Source: Novosphingobium silvae (GTDB taxonomy: Bacteria > Pseudomonadota > Alphaproteobacteria > Sphingomonadales > Sphingomonadaceae). From it: a stretch of 64,000 nucleotides of DNA. Below the pieces are notes generated by a model. It worked only from the letters and a program-made list of their open reading frames with translations, was not told where the DNA came from and searched no databases. Numbering within the stretch: position 1 is the stretch's first letter; each line of letters starts with the position of its first letter. The stretch is taken from contig NZ_WVTD01000003.1 of NCBI RefSeq assembly GCF_009856825.1, positions 268,907 through 332,906 on the forward strand, given 5' to 3'. Both the position numbers and the translations under genes were made by a program. This document shows, in pieces, positions 62,224 to 64,000 of this stretch.

Positions 62224-62789
62224 TACTGCAGCACCCTGATCGGATCGGTACCGTCCCAGTCGCGGGCGGCATCCTTCATCATCTGGAACAGGCCCTCGCT
62301 GCCCGAGAGCGGCTGGAGGTACTCGATGACATGACCCGGGCCCTGGCCGGGATCGACGTAGATCACCTCGCCGTCGGCGCCGACCTTGCCCTCGACGATG
62401 ACCTCGGCGCCCGCTTCCGCGCAGGCGGCGCGGGCCTCGGCGATCGATTCGACGAAGACACAGACATGGTGCAGCCGGTCGCGCACCGCATACTCGCCCG
62501 AATAGAGCGAAGGCGCATCGCTGTCGGTTTTGATAAGCTCGATCTGGATGTCGCCCCAGTAGCCGATGGCCATGGTGAAAGTGGCGTCGGTGGCCGCGCC
62601 CTTGTACTTCATGTCGTCGAGCCGGACGTCGTTCAGGACGAAGAACGGGCCCACGCCCACGGTCTCGATCCAGTACTTCATCGTGGCGTCGAAATCCGTC
62701 GGGAAGTAGGCGAGCTGGATGACCTCGCCCAGACGCTTCAGCGGGCCGGGCTTCAGGGTGCTCAGGGTATCCTCTCCGGTCATTGTCAT
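62223..62789 (-). CDS. VOC family (glyoxalase/methylmalonyl-CoA epimerase-like) protein
   Basis: 188 aa. Vicinal oxygen chelate fold with VIQLAYFPTDFDATMKYWIE at the first half and HHVCVFVESIAEARAACAEA plus VIYVDPGQGPGHVIEYLQ at the second; the metal positions fit H in LHHV and E in VIEY. It could epimerise or open acyl-CoA intermediates. Second in the operon, coupled to the acyl-CoA dehydrogenase. Confidence 0.85.
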   Translation of the reverse strand: MTMTGEDTLSTLKPGPLKRLGEVIQLAYFPTDFDATMKYWIETVGVGPFFVLNDVRLDDMKYKGAATDATFTMAIGYWGDIQIELIKTDSDAPSLYSGEYAVRDRLHHVCVFVESIAEARAACAEAGAEVIVEGKVGADGEVIYVDPGQGPGHVIEYLQPLSGSEGLFQMMKDAARDWDGTDPIRVLQ

Positions 62790-62797
62790 GCTTCCTT

Positions 62798-63870
62798 TCA
62801 GGAGAAGAGGCCTTCCGGCGCCTCGATCAGGCCTTTCAGCGTCTGCAGGAACTGCGCTCCGGCCGCCCCGTCGATCGCGCGGTGGTCGACCGAGAGGGTG
62901 AAGGAGATGCGCGTCTCGAAGGAGATGCCTGCGCCCGCGGTCTCCACCGGCTGGCGCAGCGCCGCGCCGACGGCAAGGATCGCGCCCTGCGGCGGGTTGA
63001 TGATGGCATCGAAGTTCTCGATCCCGAACATGCCGAGGTTGGAGACGGAGAAGGTGCCGCCTTCCATATCGTCCATCGACAGGCCCTTGCCCTGCGCCTT
63101 GTCGATGAGGCGGCGGGTTTCGGCCGCGATCTGGTCGATGCGCATGAGGTTCGCCTGTCGCACTACCGGCGTGACGAGCCCCTTGGGCCCGGCCACCGCG
63201 ATCGATACGTCGGCATGGGGGAAACGGTGGATCTCCGACCCGTGGACCTGCACGTTGACATCGGGGTGCCGGGCGAGCGCCACCGCGCTGGCCTTGACGA
63301 TCCAGTCGTTGACCGAGGCCTTGCAGCCCAGCACCACGTTGGCCGTCTTGCGCATCTCCAGCAGCGCCTCGGCACTGGCCGACATGCGCAGGTAGAAGTG
63401 CGGGATCTCCTGCTTGGCCTGCGTCAGCCGCTGGGCGACGACCTTGCGGATCCGGTCGAAGGGCACGATCTCGGGCCGGTTCTCGCCGGCGACGAAGGCG
63501 GGGGTTTCGGGACTTGCCGCAGCGGTGGCGGCGGGCTTGGGCACCAGCGCCAGCACGTCCGCCTTGGAGATGCGGCCGCGTGGTCCCGTGCCCTCCAGCC
63601 CCTGCAGCGACAGGCCATGCAGCGCCGCAAGACGCCGGGCGAGCGGGGAGGCGAAGATCTTCAGATCCTCTATCCCGACCGGCAGCACCCCTCGGGGAGC
63701 GGCGGTGGACGGGCCGCGCAGTGCCTTCACCACATCCTGATGGGTGATGCGCCCGCCCCGTCCCGATCCCTCGATGACGGCAACGTCGATGCCTTCCTCT
63801 TCCGCCAGGCGCAGGGCCTCGGGGCTGATCGGCCGGTTCGTCTCGATCCGGGTGCGAGGCTTCTCGGGGC
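62798..63870 (-). pseudogene. 2-oxoacid dehydrogenase E2 component (lipoyl domain end missing)
   Basis: The 2-oxoacid dehydrogenase acyltransferase domain is intact: QRLTQAKQEIPHFYLRMSA, AVAGPKGLVTPVVRQANLM, GTFSVSNLGMFG and the catalytic LSVDHRAIDGAAG. Upstream are two E3-binding (PSBD) segments in tandem: ISPEALRLAEEEGIDVAVIE to THQDVV and FASPLARRLAALHGLSLQGL to ISKADVL. The reading frame loses homology near 63870 and hits TGA at 63905-63907, with no lipoyl domain. An insertion-type sequence begins there, so the gene is probably interrupted. A shorter start such as GTG 63733 could still give a product, but without lipoyl domain. Confidence 0.75.
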
Positions 63871-64000
63871 TAACAGCGCGTTGACGAAGTCGGTGTGATC
63901 TGATTCAGCCTGGATACGGAAAGAAGGCGGTCAGCGACGATGGCGATGCGACGTGATGGTGATGTGCAGGCGGATCTGATCGTGTCGTGGTCAGATATAC
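63870..64000 (+). mobile_element. Left end of an insertion sequence (partial)
   Basis: The sequence from about 63870 does not continue the E2 gene, and a plus-strand transposase-like ORF begins at 63940. The exact terminal repeat and target duplication cannot be fixed because the other end is outside the window. Confidence 0.55.
63940..64000 (+). CDS. Transposase N terminus (IS1182/IS5-like), partial
   Basis: First 20 codons: MAMRRDGDVQADLIVSWSDI. Proteins beginning with such a basic segment followed by (A/D)DLIV-W-x-(D/E)-(M/I) are DDE transposases that continue with PRSPGHVFYDRLQ in the full proteins I recall. AAGAAGG lies about 11 nt upstream of ATG 63940. It runs off the window. The family assignment is by memory of the N-terminal pattern only. 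Confidence 0.5.
   Translation, partial: MAMRRDGDVQADLIVSWSDI

Overview
The window is GC-rich chromosomal DNA from an alphaproteobacterium, almost certainly of the Sphingomonadales (a Novosphingobium/Sphingobium-like organism). The evidence is the combination of MucR, an NDUFA12-type complex I accessory protein, an aat/DUF2155 pair, class II DAHP synthase, a choline-kinase-fold ThrB, a Tad/Cpa pilus locus, a TonB-dependent receptor with a CoA-thioester catabolic cluster, and FtsH, RimO and IspH. Taxonomy is inferred from gene content only.

Layout. 1-3.3 kb: end of an M23 peptidase, a TrkA-N potassium channel, DUF1761, rimO. 3.33-4.38 kb: noncoding stretch with two near-identical small RNAs, each with its own promoter and terminator, flanking a promoter-driven region of about 390 nt. 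4.4-6.6 kb: CinA-like protein, UbiC-like protein, TauD-type dioxygenase. 6.8-12.2 kb (minus): tRNA-Trp, a membrane protein, secE-nusG, an inserted acyltransferase, rplK-rplA. 12.3-15.3 kb: aat overlapping a DUF2155 gene tail to tail, NDUFA12, DUF192, recX. 15.4-23.8 kb: stand-alone fatty acyl-AMP ligase, DUF421, MFS, DUF2721, GDP-mannose genes, TonB-like protein, dienelactone hydrolase. 24.1-32.1 kb: catabolic cluster (receptor, APH-type kinase, family III CoA transferase, DUF35 protein, Cys-less thiolase-fold protein, amidohydrolase). 32.1-46.8 kb: housekeeping genes (class II DAHP synthase, M16 peptidase, NfuA-like, tsaB-rimI, mucR, fur, plsC, ispH-thrB-rnhA, FAD oxidoreductase, hydrolase). 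46.9-54.4 kb: Tad pilus genes cpaA-B-C-D-E-tadB-tadC, without the expected cpaF/tadA ATPase or a pilin. 54.4-59.8 kb: GNAT, HisKA_2 histidine kinase, ftsH, ParA-like ATPase, rpoZ. 59.9-64 kb: second acyl-CoA catabolic operon (APH kinase, acyl-CoA dehydrogenase, VOC protein, 2-oxoacid dehydrogenase E2). The E2 gene is cut at its 5' side by what appears to be an insertion sequence.

Most unusual content. (1) The paired small RNAs at 3.42 and 4.23 kb carry an exposed anti-Shine-Dalgarno motif that matches the ribosome binding sites of three catabolic genes in this window. (2) Two loci 37 kb apart (3.61-4.03 and 41.08-41.49 kb) share a promoter with an AACC-N5-GGTT inverted repeat, similar transcript lengths and similar terminal hairpins, and have no convincing protein-coding gene; they may be a paralogous RNA family. 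(3) The DUF35 plus Cys-less thiolase pair suggests a retro-aldolase in side-chain degradation. All calls are by reading; no database search was run.
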